Source: Carex sylvatica (taxonomy: Eukaryota; Streptophyta; Magnoliopsida; Poales; Cyperaceae). Taken from it: a stretch of 57,500 bases of DNA. The stretch covers positions 1 to 57,500 of the forward strand of contig CAXKVR010000073.1 of NCBI GenBank assembly GCA_964058845.1, in the 5' to 3' direction. The notes beneath the pieces are model-generated. The model was given only the letters and a program-made list of their open reading frames with translations. It searched no databases and was not told the origin of the DNA. Below are positions 22,941-33,879 of this stretch, piece after piece (position 1 is the stretch's first letter; every line of letters begins with the position of its first letter). A program made the position numbers and the translations under genes.

Positions 22941-23262
22941 TATCATCCAATAAAAAAAATAACAAACATATCCTTTGGGTGGAAAAAATTTCAAAAATAC
23001 TCTAACCGCCTAGCGTTTGGGCGTTTAGCTTTTTTTTTTTTTATTATACAAATGTTTACTAAACCGTTCATTTCTCATTTTTAGATGAAAATATTAAGAT
23101 TTTCAAAAAATAAAAAGTTATTGTAGCTGACCACTCAAACGCTGGGTGATTTGGTTAAAGAAAAAAAAAGCTGACCGCTCAAACACTAGACGGTTAGAGC
23201 ATTTTTGAAATACTTTCAATCCATAGGGCATATTTATTATTTTGTTTTTGTTAGAGGGTATT
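22941..23262. mobile_element. TIR element (MITE), unrelated arms
   Basis: A 320-bp inverted repeat whose arms meet at CAAAAATACTCTAACCGCCT on the left and, reversed, CAAAAATGCTCTAACCGTCT on the right. The inner arms are GCGTTTGGGCG and TGTTTGAGCGG. Different family from the (TA)n hairpins. Confidence 0.75.
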
Positions 23263-24454
23263 AATAAAAATCACGGCAGATCATGTATCCCTTGGTCCTT
23301 GATAAAGGACCGGATAACAAAATGATTTTCCGATGAGTTCCCCTTTACACATTAATTGTTTAGATCGATTAATTCTGAAAGTAATTGTTTCAAGGCCGCC
23401 CATATATTAGCAGCCCTAATTAATTAATAACCATGCATGTATATTTATATTTTATAGTAAATGTTCAACTTCATTACAAGTGTTTGGAATTTGGATGTTG
23501 CACATTAATTAATTATTCTTTTGTGAAAATCCATGCACTCAGCGACTACTCAGTCAAAATAGCTCTCCGCAATTTTATTGTTCGTATTGTAATTAAATTA
23601 ATTTTGTTTTTCCGCAATGTCAGTTTTCTTTTTCAAAATTCTTTGACTGATTTTTTTTTTTTTGTCTTTCTTTATTAAATAACATATTACCAATTATTTG
23701 TCTAACTTATAATGTTATACTATTTGTATATCTGATGACATTTGAATTTGAAATTGACATGTACATAATATTGAGTACCAAAATAATATGTATATTTATC
23801 CATGAGCAAAAGAACAAACAAATAATTTAATAAATTATACAATAAGTAATATTATCTCTATTTTTGAGAAAACTAATTAATTTTCTTTATACAATAAATT
23901 ATATAATAAGTGACAAAAGACAATGATCTCGATTTAATTTGCCAGTGTTTTTAGTATAAGACGAGACATTCGAAATTTGAAAAGAATATTTTGTGTGTGT
24001 CTTGTACATGTACATGTGAGAAAACAAGAGAAGTATTATATATGCTATTGTTACAGGGTGCGATATGCAAAGCTTAATTAAGTATTATATATACTTGTGA
24101 GTAGAGTAGAGTAGAGTAGAGTAGAGTAGGTGATCCTCTCCTCCTCAAACTCAAAACTCAAAAGTGATTCAATTCAATAAACCGATCCGTTTTTTCCGCT
24201 GGGACCTCTCTCTTAATTAAGCTTAGATCGACTGCATTGCTTGTTTAAAATCACCTCCCTTCCCTCCTCTTCTTCCTTCTGTCCATCTGCTTCAACTGCT
24301 GATCTTCTCTCTCCAGGTTTCAAAGCATTCAAGCAGATTTTATTTGGTGCCACAATCACAACTACTCTCCACATTTGAAAACCCAACATCTTTTATCTTT
24401 TTTCTCTAGCTCTACCTCTACCTCTCTGTGCTGTGAGATATATATATATATATA
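23263..24454. other. Upstream region of the TRM gene
   Basis: AT-rich. A (GTAGA)n tract at 24101-24129 and a CT-rich stretch (24200-24330) precede the gene; a TATATATATATATAATGG run abuts the start codon. The CT-rich part may be 5' untranslated sequence. No separate gene recognised. Confidence 0.45.
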
Positions 24455-26989
24455 ATGGGGAAGGAGAGGCAGAGGCAGTGGAGCCGGTCTATATCGACAA
24501 GAGACAGAGATATCACTGCCTCCGGTTGCATGGGTGGCATGCTCCATTACTTTGATTTTCACCATCTTCTCTTCAATGGATGCCATGCCAGTGCTCGCAT
24601 GCCTTCCAACTCAGTTACTCATCCGGACTTCACAAATCCGGAAACTAGTACCAAAGGTAATTAAAAAAATTTGTCTACTATATATTTTGTGAGAAAGAAA
24701 ATTCTTTAATTTCTACTTTGCACATACCCGTATATGTAATTTCCTTTCTCTGAGATAAAAATAAAATAGTTCTATGCGCTTAGGTCTTGAGGCACCCAGA
24801 AATAGCCTGGAAGGAGGAGAAGATCTAGGCCAAGCAAAGGCATCATCTTTGTCGTTGGTTGAAGATGGATACTTCGAGATACCAGTAAGTCATTTTCATG
24901 TAATTTATGCTTTTACGTAAATAATTATCTGACTATTCTGGCTTAATTCCTTGTGAGGTCATTGATTTAATTTTACTCAAAATTTCAGTCATCTTAATTA
25001 AAGTGAAGTAATAAGTATATGTTTCATTTGAAATTTTGAATTTATTCGATTTAAGAGAATCTTTTATTAGATTTCAACTTTGAACACAGTAAATGTAATG
25101 TTATTGTAGTCTCGGTGCAGTACGTGTTCTTATTGCCTTAATTTCTTTTGTGTAAATCAGGTGGGAGTGCAATTAGCTCCGGCTTTTGACATATTACCTA
25201 CTAAGATAATGAAGCACAGGAGACAACTCTCTGTTTTAAAAGATGATGAAGAACGGCGCATCTCGCAAACACCTGAGACACCTCGCACTCCTAGTCTTGT
25301 TGCTCGGTTGATGGGCATTGATGGGCTGCCTGATCCAGCTCCATCTCCACCGGCAACTGCCCGACAAAAGCAACTTACTGAATTCACAAAAAATCAACTT
25401 AAGAAGAGAGAACCGAGAAGTAGCAAACTACAGGAGCGTAAGAACGAACCAAGGCAACCATTAAGAAGTATAAATTCCAATGCAAGATTTAGTGATGTCG
25501 GCACTCGGTCGTTGCCCGACACTCCTCGCGCTTCTTCTGATCGGTCATGGGATGTCGATGCAAGGCTCTCTCTTCAAATACATCGAGAAAATCCAAATTC
25601 CAATTCAAATTCATGTCACTCAAATGTACTGGTTGGTGAATACTCATTACCACCATCACCAACACATTACACAATGAAGCCCCGGAGAAAGTACCAAGAC
25701 GAGAATAGGAGCCCGAGGAGTAGAGAGTATGCGAAAGAGATTGTCAAGCAGATGAAGGAGAGTATCACTAATAGACGAGAAAATTCTTGTGACGATGGCA
25801 ATTCTAAGCCAAAAAGATCAATTGCAAGAGGGGTTCAGAAAAACGATCGGGGCAGCCTACTCAAACCGGCACTGGCACCGGCTAAGGCTAACGTTTTACC
25901 GCCAACACAACCTGTTTCTGCACCTCCGAGTAAAATAACTGAACTTGAAATCAAGGCTAAATTGCAGGATCACATCCCCAATTTGCAAGCATTGGCAAAG
26001 CCAGTACGGGTGAAACCATCACGATCCCCACCTCCTCCACCAGTACCAGCAGGAGGAACTGGCAAGTGCAACAAAGGAACCAATGAGCGCTTCACGGCAC
26101 GGTTCAAAAAGCCGACTCCACCAGCATCTGGTTCCCTGGTTACTGGAACTGGAGACAAGAATATTTCCATTGCAATAGAGAAGAGTGAGGTCACGCCTAA
26201 ACTCATGAGGTCCCCACAGGTAGTAAATGTTTAGCATCTTTTAATCAGTAATTGTTATAGTAATGGACCAGTTTACATTAATGCATTGTCTAAGCATAGA
26301 TTTCTTAATTATTTTAAAATTTTCAGCTAAAGAAAGATGAGACCACATCTAATTCGCTACAACCAAGGATTCCAAAGTCATGCCGTACACTGCCAGATCA
26401 AGACCTGGAATACAAATACATACGATCCATACTATACAGAAGCGGCTTCATGGGTCCCAGCCATGTTGCAAAACGCTACTCGCCGTCGGTACCAATAGAC
26501 CCGATTGTGTTCCATCAGCTTGAGGTGGAGCTCCCAGTGGACGACTCAAGATACCACAGCAGCACCATGCGGTATCGATGGAACAGGAAACTCCTTTTCC
26601 ACCTCGTAGAAGAGCTATTAATCGATCTCCTAAATTGCACTGGCAGGAACATTCGTCCCGGATATCATGATGAGTGTACCGCCACCAAAAAAAGCTATGA
26701 ACTAGGCAGCGGCGCACAACTGCTGAGGAAACTATGGAGACAGATAGACATGATACCGTCGGCCAACTGCCAATACCTAGGCGACATCGACGCACTGGTG
26801 GCGGTTGACATGCCGGTGAACAACATACGTGAGCTGACACGTCACCCGGCGATTGTGGATGAGGCGTGTGACTTGGCAGCTGAGGTGGAGCGGGAGATAC
26901 TGGATGAGCTTATTGGAGAAACCGCGGCATCTCTTTCTTTGTCATCACTTTTGTCTCTCTCTAACGCAGGTACCAAGGATGACGTGTGA
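24455..26989 (+). CDS. TRM (TON1-recruiting motif) family protein, DUF4378 domain
   Basis: Four exons with clean GT-AG junctions: 24455-24656, 24784-24884, 25161-26219 and 26327-26989, giving 674 codons with no stop. The N-terminus MGKERQRQWSRS...SGCMGGMLHYFDFHH resembles the TRM13/14/15-type leader. The conserved motif TPSLVARLMGID (residues about 144-155) is the DUF3741-type signature of the family. A basic, Ser/Pro-rich middle follows, including a SPPPPPVP run near residue 385. The last exon holds the DUF4378-type C-terminal domain, ending with an acidic VEREILDELIGETAASL segment like the terminal TON1-binding motif. Family members recruit TON1 and protein phosphatase 2A to microtubules and shape cells and the preprophase band; that role is inferred. 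Start chosen because the leader is conserved and no upstream in-frame coding is evident. Confidence 0.9.
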
Positions 26990-28534
26990 TGACGTAAGGG
27001 TATCTCAACGGAAACGGCGGGCGCTCAAATTGATGGTCTAAGGATGGGTCATGGGTCTGGTCACACCTCACCACCCTTTTTGAATCGTCTTTTCTTTTCT
27101 CTCTCTCTCTCATCAAATCAAGATGCTAAAGCTCAATTAATAGCTCTACCACGTGGCCGGCAACTAGTTTTGATTGTTTTACTGTTGTAAATATTTTATT
27201 TTATATTATCGTTTGCGTTGTCCCCCTCCCCTATAATCGAATATATATGTTGTCTTCTATCTATGTGTAGTGTATCATAAATCATAAATTCAAACTCGAT
27301 CGATCGATTTAACTATATATATATACATTTGAGATTAATTGTCCCTGCTAATTAAGTTGGATACTGTTCTTTTTTTCCCTGCCATCTTTGGGTTGGTAGC
27401 AGTAAATTTGTAAACTTGTAAAATTTTGGTGATTAAACAATTTACTATTTAAATTTTTTCTTCGACTGGCGCACGGCACGGCACCAACTGACCAACATCA
27501 TGTGATGCTATTAATTTTGAAACGAATAATTTCTTAAATGAAATAGCAACTTTCATCCAGATCAGATTTGACAGCAGCATGACTAGATCTTTTAGCAAAT
27601 TTGGCTAAAGACGTTAAATTTCCACTATTCATTTCATTTCAAGCCAAGTACAATTAATATATATTTCAAAAAGGGAAACGCAAATATATATATAACTTGG
27701 AGGGGCATGACTGCAAAATAGGAGATGGATTGGTGCCTATTGCCTAGCTTATTATTATATTATATTTTTTTGAAATCTCCTAGTTCAAGACACAGTAGCT
27801 AGGGTTTGTTATTTACAACTTACAAGTGTACGTCTACAGATCGATGTAGTTAAATTAATTTTGTAAATTGTCCATTTGTGATGGGCCATGACGCGTCTGT
27901 AGTTTTGTTTGGAGGTTGTAGTAGCTTTTGTTGGGGAATTTAATTCCTCTTTCTCTGCTCAAATGTTAATATTTTGTTTCTTTTCTTGTACTTTTCAGTT
28001 ATCTAGCTAGCTACTTGATTCATTTTTAACTCAACTCTGATTTTGAAAAACTACTGTTCCATTTACAACTTGTCTTTTTTGTTTACACAAGAATGATAAT
28101 TGGGATCTACGCTTAATAATTGCATTTGAAAATATCTATATATAGTTGGATCTGTATCGGACTTTATGTTACAGTAGTAAAACATAAACACATTCATTAT
28201 TAATTTCACCAGTACGTCTAACTAATTCTCTGTCCTTGCTTTCTATAAGATAAGAGTACTCCATATCATCTTTTCAGCAGTACTGATAATACATTAAAAT
28301 TTGTGCTGTGCAAATCTAAATAAATCCTTCCCAAAAATAATTTCCATCGGATTTGATGTTGTACTATTGAGATTAAAAAAATGCACAAAATGAAAATGCG
28401 CAACTGGCCGATCGGCTTGTTGTTTGGCAAACTTTTTTTTTCATCTCCTCTGATTTTATGTTTATGGGCCTTTTTGTTATCCGGCCTAAATCCATGGGGG
28501 AAAAAAGGCCTGGAAGTAGAAAGTAAAAGGAACA
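26990..28534. other. 3' flank and AT-rich spacer
   Basis: The 3' untranslated region of the TRM gene probably lies in the first few hundred bases (CT-rich at 27095-27112, AATTAATAG near 27135). The rest is AT-rich with no gene recognised. It ends at the target duplication of the Mutator-like element. Confidence 0.5.
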
Positions 28535-28543
28535 AGATGCCAA

Positions 28544-28740
28544 CCGAATTTTGTTTTCATACCACCCCATAAAATCCGAATTAAATGAATACGACCCGGT
28601 TATTCAGATTTAAGATTACGCCACGAACTCGAACTGAATCTGCGGACGAATCGCCAACCCGTTCGCGTATTAGGCCTGCGCACCGATCTCTGTGCGCGTA
28701 TTGGGTCAGCGCACTGACCCGTTCGTACCCCTGATATGCA
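28544..28740. repeat. Left terminal inverted repeat of the MULE
   Basis: Pairs with 33660-33870. It is the GC-richest part of the region, with CCCGTTCG and GCGTATTGGGT motifs that also occur inverted in the right arm. Confidence 0.9.
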
Positions 28741-28929
28741 CACTCATTAGGTTTCACCTATATACGCACATAATCAATTCTGTCTCCCATTTTTCCACTC
28801 ATTTTTCACCAAGGCTGATGCATAGGTGAGTTTTTTACCTTTTCGTCCTTTTTTTTACAAAAAAACATATTTTTTTGTAGTATTTTTAATTTAGTGAATT
28901 ATTTTGTAATATTAGGTTCATTCAACCAA

Positions 28930-29990
28930 TTATGATTGGAATTGCTTGTTATTTTGGTGGTGATGTATTACAAGGACCAAATGACGCTTATTATAGCCAC
29001 CAAATGCTGAAAATGTTCAATATCAACTTAGGTTTAGATTTTAGAGGTATAATAGGAAAGTGTACCAACAACTCGGTATTGACCACCGTAATTATGAACT
29101 GGTAATTACCACAAGGATCAATATTGGCCAAGGCAACCAAACCTGGTTCCAACAGCTTTCGGTACAAGACGATAGCAGTTGGCGGTTATATGTCGAAATG
29201 ACAATGAATATGACCACTCCTTTCAAGTTTCTAGAGTTATATGTGGTAGCCAACTCCAGACAAAATCCTAGATAGAACACCAAACAATTGTTGCAGTTGG
29301 AAAATAATGACTAGCAACGGTTTCGAATCACTCAATAATATCTTCAAAACTTCTCGCAGGTTTGTATTTTGTAATTGTAATTTTATTATCCCTATTTTTT
29401 ATTATCGTTTACTTCATTTAATTGTAATTTTTAATTCTCGTAGGTTACCAGTTGCCGCAATAATTGAGAAGACGTTCTACAAGTGTGTTAGTTAGTTTGT
29501 TGAAAGAAGAGAGAAGGCTGTGCAATTGCAAGTAGCAGGTCACCTTTTTTTCATTCGCGTACATAATAAGCTGGATAAGCATATTGAGAAGGTTAAAAAA
29601 ATATCAGCGCTTGCATTCGGCCATCATGAAGAAATTATGGTGACCTCATATGAAAAAAAGATTAATTTAGACATGGATAATGGCAGATGGGTGCACACGT
29701 CTAGCGACTGCAGGTACAAGATAATTCTAAAGAATGACCATGAGGTGCAATGTGTGTGCCAGAATCCTCAGATAGTCGAAATACCATGTGTTCATGTGAT
29801 GGCGGTGTGTCGTTTAAGGTAAAATTATGTTTTATTTGAAACTTGATATTAGGGACGGCATTACTTACTAATGTGTTAATATTATAGGAACTTGAATCCA
29901 AATGACTTCGTCAATTACTATTACAACATTCAAACACTCAACGACACATGGAGTGGTGAATTTCATGTGTATGACAATCAATGTAATTAG
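28930..29990 (+). pseudogene. MULE transposase remnant with the catalytic core deleted
   Basis: The N-terminal part reads IACYFGGDVLQGPNDAYYSH (from about 28939) and YQQLGIDHRNYELVITTRIN (about 29063), the plant MuDR N-terminal DNA-binding type region. At about 29280-29310 it jumps straight to KIMTSNGFESLNNIFKTSRR, then RLPVAAIIEKTFYKC across a small apparent intron (about 29361-29443), and a SWIM zinc finger with CVCQNPQIVEIPCVHVMAVC (about 29755-29813). The last exon starts near 29888. The DDE catalytic domain normally found between these parts is missing, and there are stops at 29273 and about 29496. The family normally cuts and pastes Mutator elements; this copy cannot. Confidence 0.8.
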
Positions 29991-30189
29991 CCAGTGCACG
30001 AAGGAGCGGTCTTAGTTCCAGAGAATCAATTGGTGAAGTTGGGTAGGAGACGGCACAATCAGATCCAAATGTTGATGGATGTATTGGAAGGACGACGAAG
30101 GGGTCACCAAACCAGCAGAGAAACTCTCGAGAGAAATGTGAGAAGAAGAAGGAATGCAAGAGAAAACACACAATAAGTTAATTTTTTTA

Positions 30190-30380
30190 AAAAAAATTGG
30201 TAAAAAACAGCTCTGTTTTGTCAAAAAAACATCTCTGTTTTGGTCGAAAACAGATCTGTTTTGGCCAGAAACAGCTCTGTTTCGACCCTGTTTTGGCTTT
30301 GGCCGAACACCCCACTTTTTTGCGCTTTTCTGCATTCCCAGGAATAGCTCTGTTTTGGCCAGAAACATGCTATTTTGACC
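30190..30380 (+). repeat. Degenerate tandem repeat (GCTCTGTTTTGGCCAGAAAC)
   Basis: About eight degenerate units of ~21 bp with core CTCTGTTTTGGCC and spacer AGAAACA. It follows the transposase remnant. Overlapping reading frames on both strands come from the repeat and are not protein-like. Confidence 0.75.
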
Positions 30381-30485
30381 AAAAATATGTTGTTTTGATG
30401 AATTAACAATTGTTTTAACATATATATTTTCTCATTGCAGTTTGATCGTTCAAGAGGTGATGATTTTAGCCAACTTGCTTGTGTG

Positions 30486-30567
30486 TTAATTTTTATTGTA
30501 GTAGAACTTATGCCAATTTTTATTGTAGTAGAACTTATTCCAATTTTTATTGTAGTAGAAATTATGT
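30486..30567 (+). repeat. 27-bp unit repeated three times
   Basis: AATTTTTATTGTAGTAGAAC followed by TTATGCC, three near-perfect copies in tandem. Further on, 30660-30800 has a looser repeat of ACAGTCCGAATAACATA-type units. Confidence 0.8.
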
Positions 30568-30799
30568 TTTGTTTGAATGATGTAGAACTTATGTTTAAGA
30601 AATGTAGTGGCAGACGTATTTAATGAATGTAGTGGCATCAAAATAACATAATAACTAAATAACAGTCCGAATAATATAAATAAAAGTCTGAATAACATAC
30701 TAAACAGTCCGAACAACATCCCAAACAGTCCAAATAACATATCAAACAGCCCGAACAACTAAATAACTACATAAAAGTCTAAATAATATAAATAACAGT

Positions 30800-32690
30800 C
30801 AACTACTTAGTCGGTGGTGTGTACGGCTCCTTCCTGATTTTATGTCTCTTACCGCGCCCCCAACTCCTCTTCTTTCGAGTCCTCTTCCTCCTTAATCTCT
30901 GAACTTAAGAAACTGAAAGCAGATGTATACTGCCGCGATGGCTGTGGTGGGGTCTCCTCTGGTATCTGTCTAAACAAAACCTCCTCAGATGAGCCAGGAA
31001 CTATCAAAGGACCGAAAATAGAAGCTACAACAGTCTCTATAAAGGATGGAACTGTCTCAATCTAGTGCACTGCTGCACTTTTCTCTGGTGGTGGCTCATC
31101 TTGTGTGTAAAACTGAGGAGAGGAGTAATCCTGTAAAACTGCCAGTCCTTATACCCAGCGACAACCACCGAAGGTGAAGATGTGCACAACAGAATCTTCT
31201 CCAGCTTCTTCTAATCTCTTGTGATCCCATATCTTGTAGCTCTCAGAACTTGCTTGATATTCATGAGTACCTGCGAATAAACCATTTGATCAATATTTCA
31301 GAAGATGATTATCGTACCTATATTGAAATAATATAAAATAATATAAAAAACTTACAATATGTGCAGCTGGACCACCGCTAGGGATGAAACTGTACTGAGT
31401 AGATATCGTGTCGTAAGGTACATGAAGCGGCTTCGCAATAATCTCTGAGATCTGACCGAACATGTACACCGTGAATGCATAATTTTCTTGATACCACTTG
31501 CGATACTGCTGGTCCCACTTCTCGAAAGCATAAGTCAGATACATATCAGGAACCATGTCATCCGGACTCATATCCTCAAGTCGATGTACATGCAAGGCGT
31601 GCTCCGTCCACCAATCCTTCATCACCGTAGTGCATAACAGTTGGTGAAGATCATATCAGGCGTCCTTTGTGATAGAATCTGGAACTGAAAAATACTAGAC
31701 CATACCAAACTGTCTCATTACCTATCCAGGGTAATAATACTCAACTACCTGGTAGTAGATAAGCAGTACCTGCAAATATTTTCATAGTCTAAGTTTCAAT
31801 TTTAAACTACAATATGATTATGAAATTATAAATTAGAAAATAAAAAAATAACTCGCACCTGAGCAAACCAGTATTCTTGCTCGCGACTGTAGATCGAAGA
31901 AAGTTTTGTGAGGAAGGAGTAAGGTTCTTCGTCTTCTTTAAAAACCTCGACGCGAAAATCATATAGCTAGCCTCTACTCGACATGTAGATCTGGAGTCAT
32001 CTGCTCGAACTGAGTTCTGAAAAACCAAACTCCCGAAGGCTTACCGTGCGGAGTTGCGGCATAGATCTTTCTAGCGCAGAATCTCTGAGCATACGCAGGA
32101 CAGGTCTCTCTATCCGGATTACCCCAGTCTGGAGCCCAACTGTCTACTCGTGGTTACGGACGACCAAATGAAAATCTCATCCACAACCAATGCTGAAGGA
32201 GACCAATCGGTCCGTACAGACTAGTTTTTTCGACCTATTTTCATACAAGTTGAGTTTATTTTTAATACACTAAGAGAAAATAATTTATTTAAAATACAAT
32301 AAGAATAGAAAGTAATTTATACCCGGCACGCAGTGCATAAATCTCGGTACAGACATGTCAAGATTGCCGTACCCCAATTCATCTGTGGAGGGTCTGCCAA
32401 GTCCCTTAGCCACTCCAGCATACAAGCAGGGATGGTGTTCCCAGATGAATCTGGGAACAACCAACAAGAGAACAGCTCCATTATGTAAGCCCGTGTTCAC
32501 CTATCTACCATCTCCTGAGGCGCCTTTTCTCACAATTTTTCTCTACAAATATGAACTAATTTAGTACAGAGTATAAAGCATCACAATCAAATACTTACTA
32601 TTAAAAAAAACTTACTTGAATACCGGTCGTCGTAGAGGATACTCATCTGATTGTTCTGCATCCCCGTCAAGGTATGAGTCTGCATTCAAT
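30800..32690 (-). pseudogene. Plant mobile domain (PMD) gene, broken
   Basis: On the minus strand the pieces read, in order: THTLTGMQNNQMSILYDDRY (about 32670); RAYIMELFSCWLFPDSSGNT followed by EWLRDLADPPQMNWGTAILT and CLYRDLCTACR (32490-32330); GPIGLLQHWLWMRF (about 32200); YDFRVEVFKEDEEPYSFLTK (about 31960); and VVEYYYPG...VMRQFGMVQ (about 31750), then DWWTEHALHVHRLEDMSPDD (about 31615). This is the plant mobile domain (aminotransferase-like PMD) layout seen in MAIN/MAIL1-type genes and in transposon-borne relatives. In-frame stops occur just before RAYIM, after SFGRP, after DLHVE and elsewhere, with frameshifts. Intron-like breaks are visible. It lies wholly inside the MULE, opposite to the transposase remnant. 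Confidence 0.8.
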
Positions 32691-33059
32691 TTTAAAACGA
32701 ACAAACATATAACTTACCTATTTTTATCTAAATGAAAATTAAAATTATTTGCATTTCTCAAAACATAAACTTACATATGCGTTTCTGATCTTGTGCTCCT
32801 CGAATTTATACTAGCAAAGAGGGCTGATACTCTCTTTCGTCATATTTGGAAATATGGTACGGGTCAGTGATAAATCCAATGGTAAATCATCTTCCGTACG
32901 GTTTTCATTGCTACCGCTAGTTGACGCCATACTAACATCAAATTTATTAATTTTGTCAATTTTAGCCTCTCTCGATAATTTCAAACATTACAATTCTAAC
33001 AATAATACAAATATCTATGGTAACTCAATGATATATCATCATTCTTGGATGAATCGATA

Positions 33060-33540
33060 AAAAGTCATACAATATACAGTAATTCAGAAAAAATAAATTT
33101 TTAATTTGGTGCATTTCTACTCAATTTTGGTCTAAATATAATTTTTGGACATTTCTAAATTGGTCTATTTCTAGATTGGTACATTTCTAAATTCTAAATT
33201 ATAATTCACAATTCTAAATTCTAAATATAATTTCTAAATTCTGAATACAATTCTAAATTCTAAATTCGTCTAAATACACAAATATTTTGATACCCAACTA
33301 AACTAAACTAAACTACTTAATAAAAAATAAACTAGACTACTATTTTAGTTTAATTTATAATATACTACTATTTAATAAAAAAATGTACACAAATAATAAT
33401 ATATTGTAAATTACACAAATATTTACAAAAGTACAAAAATATTTTGGTCTAACAATATACTACTATTTTAGTACCCAACTAAACTAAACTACTTAATAAA
33501 AAATTAAATAACAAATTTTAACTAAAAAAAAAATACTTTT
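33060..33540. repeat. Low-complexity AT-rich tract inside the MULE
   Basis: Runs of TAAATTCTAAATT and AACTAAACTAAACTA-type sequence repeated in short stretches. No coding potential. Confidence 0.6.
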
Positions 33541-33659
33541 TTTACTGTGCGGCAACGACTGGGGCTCTACCTACTGTGCACTAGGGTTACTGTTTTTACC
33601 ATCAAAAAAATGAAGCTGCGGGGGTTATATCGGTTTCTAACACGCACGACGACAGGGGA

Positions 33660-33870
33660 TGCGAATGGGTTGGCGCGCCTACCCAATACGCACACGGATC
33701 GGTCCGCAGGCCCAGGGTGCGAGTGGATCAGTCCGCAAGCCTAATACACGAACGGGTTCGTGATCCGTCCACAGATCCAATTCGAATTCGTGGCGGAATC
33801 TTAATTCTAAATAAACGGGTAGTATTCATTTAATTCTGATTTTTGAGAGTGGTAAGAAAAAAAATTTCGG
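33660..33870. repeat. Right terminal inverted repeat of the MULE
   Basis: Inverse of 28544-28740, with mismatches and small indels. Ends at ATTTCGG directly before the second AGATGCCAA. Confidence 0.9.
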
Positions 33871-33879
33871 AGATGCCAA

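Larger units (their letters stand above)
28544..33870. mobile_element. 5.3-kb Mutator-like element (MULE) with 9-bp target duplication
   Basis: Flanked by perfect 9-bp direct repeats AGATGCCAA (28535-28543 and 33871-33879). The left terminus CCGAATTTTGTTTTCATACC pairs with the right terminus, reversed, CCGAAATTTTTTTTCTTACC. Similarity continues for at least 170 bp per arm (for example GAATTAAATGAATAC, then CGCCACGAAYTCGAAYTG, then AACCCGTTCGYGTATTAGGC). Long arms and a 9-bp duplication are diagnostic of Mutator. It contains a transposase remnant on the plus strand and a plant-mobile-domain pseudogene on the minus strand. Since the transposase lacks its catalytic core, the copy should be non-autonomous. 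Confidence 0.95.

Noticed and set aside
25157..26237. Minus-strand and alternate-frame reading frames over the TRM gene
   Set aside because: They overlap conserved exon 3, which has clear splice junctions and family motifs on the plus strand.
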